From Agapetus fuscipes (Eukaryota; Arthropoda; Insecta; Trichoptera; Glossosomatidae), in assembly GCA_951799405.1 (NCBI GenBank), contig OX637350.1, forward strand, positions 10,091,852 through 10,155,851: DNA of 64,000 bases. The letters are read 5' to 3'. Position 1 is the first letter of the stretch. Each line of letters begins with the position of its first letter. The position numbers were made by a program, and so were the translations under genes. Shown piece after piece: positions 63,800 through 64,000 of the stretch. The notes under the pieces were generated by a model. That model saw only the letters and a program-made list of their open reading frames with translations, searched no databases and was not told the DNA's origin.

Positions 63800-63893
63800 G
63801 GCGCTTTTTCCAGAGAAGACCAACCTTGCAGAGGGCTCTTGAGTTGTGATTCACACAAAACGGCGCTCACCAAATAAATCATCCAAATATTTT
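63800..63893 (+). mobile_element. SINE C tail
   Basis: CCTTGCAGAGGGCTCTTGAG, TTGTGATTCACACAAAACGG, AATAAATCATCCAAATAT. The head and body are missing. Confidence 0.65.
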
Positions 63894-64000
63894 TTATTCA
63901 CTTAATAATTTTAATGGCTTTATCCATATTGTACGAGCATGCAGGTACACACCGCGGTGGAATAAAATTGATTTATTATCGATATATTATATTTTCATTG

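Noticed and set aside
1..64000. Intact tRNA genes
   Set aside because: All tRNA-like segments (for example 650-725, 19738-19810, 45605-45670) have poor acceptor pairing and continue into SINE bodies.

Overview
The window looks like intergenic or intronic DNA from an arthropod, most likely an insect. It is AT-rich. Coding similarity is almost confined to retroelements typical of animals (RTE-like and CR1/Jockey-like non-LTR elements, Penelope-like elements, Ty3-type LTRs). Short tRNA-headed retroposons and palindromic MITEs recur throughout, and I see no prokaryotic gene organisation. The order is not decidable from sequence alone. No family was checked against a database; family names such as SINE A, MITE M and LTR-2 are mine.

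Layout. 1-2800: N-terminal part of a Penelope-like (PLE) ORF on the minus strand running off the left edge, then a degenerate threefold repeat carrying tRNA-like heads fused to SINE A, then 3' ends of RTE-like copies. 2800-21200: SINEs, MITEs, two LTR families (one a solo LTR with an ATAC target-site duplication) and long stretches with no recognisable gene. 21200-27200: the best-preserved block. The C-terminal GIY-YIG part of a PLE is followed by a complete 1002-codon RTE-like endonuclease/reverse transcriptase ORF, a SINE A copy, and then a PLE-type tail with a hammerhead-like motif. This suggests the RTE and SINE landed inside an older PLE. 27200-47000: decayed RTE C-termini, a 48-bp minisatellite, foldbacks and a 275-bp MITE with ~58-bp inverted repeats. 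47000-64000: more of the same, plus one candidate host exon at 56402-56505 resembling the Cys-rich motif of ADAMTS/papilin proteins, a PLE-end palindrome with a SINE inside its hammerhead-like loop, and an RTE fragment nested inside a SINE A copy.

The commonest repeat is SINE A, about 240 bp with about 26 copies. It has a fixed start (TCCTTGACTTATAGGTTGG) and a tail of TTATAGA-type repeats. SINE B and SINE C are tRNA-headed. MITE M is a foldback of about 100-130 bp with about 14 copies. The intact RTE-like element is the only autonomous candidate and could supply the retrotransposition machinery; whether it serves SINE A is a hypothesis. The only evidence for a host gene is the candidate ADAMTS-like exon. 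If it is real, much of the window may be introns of that gene.
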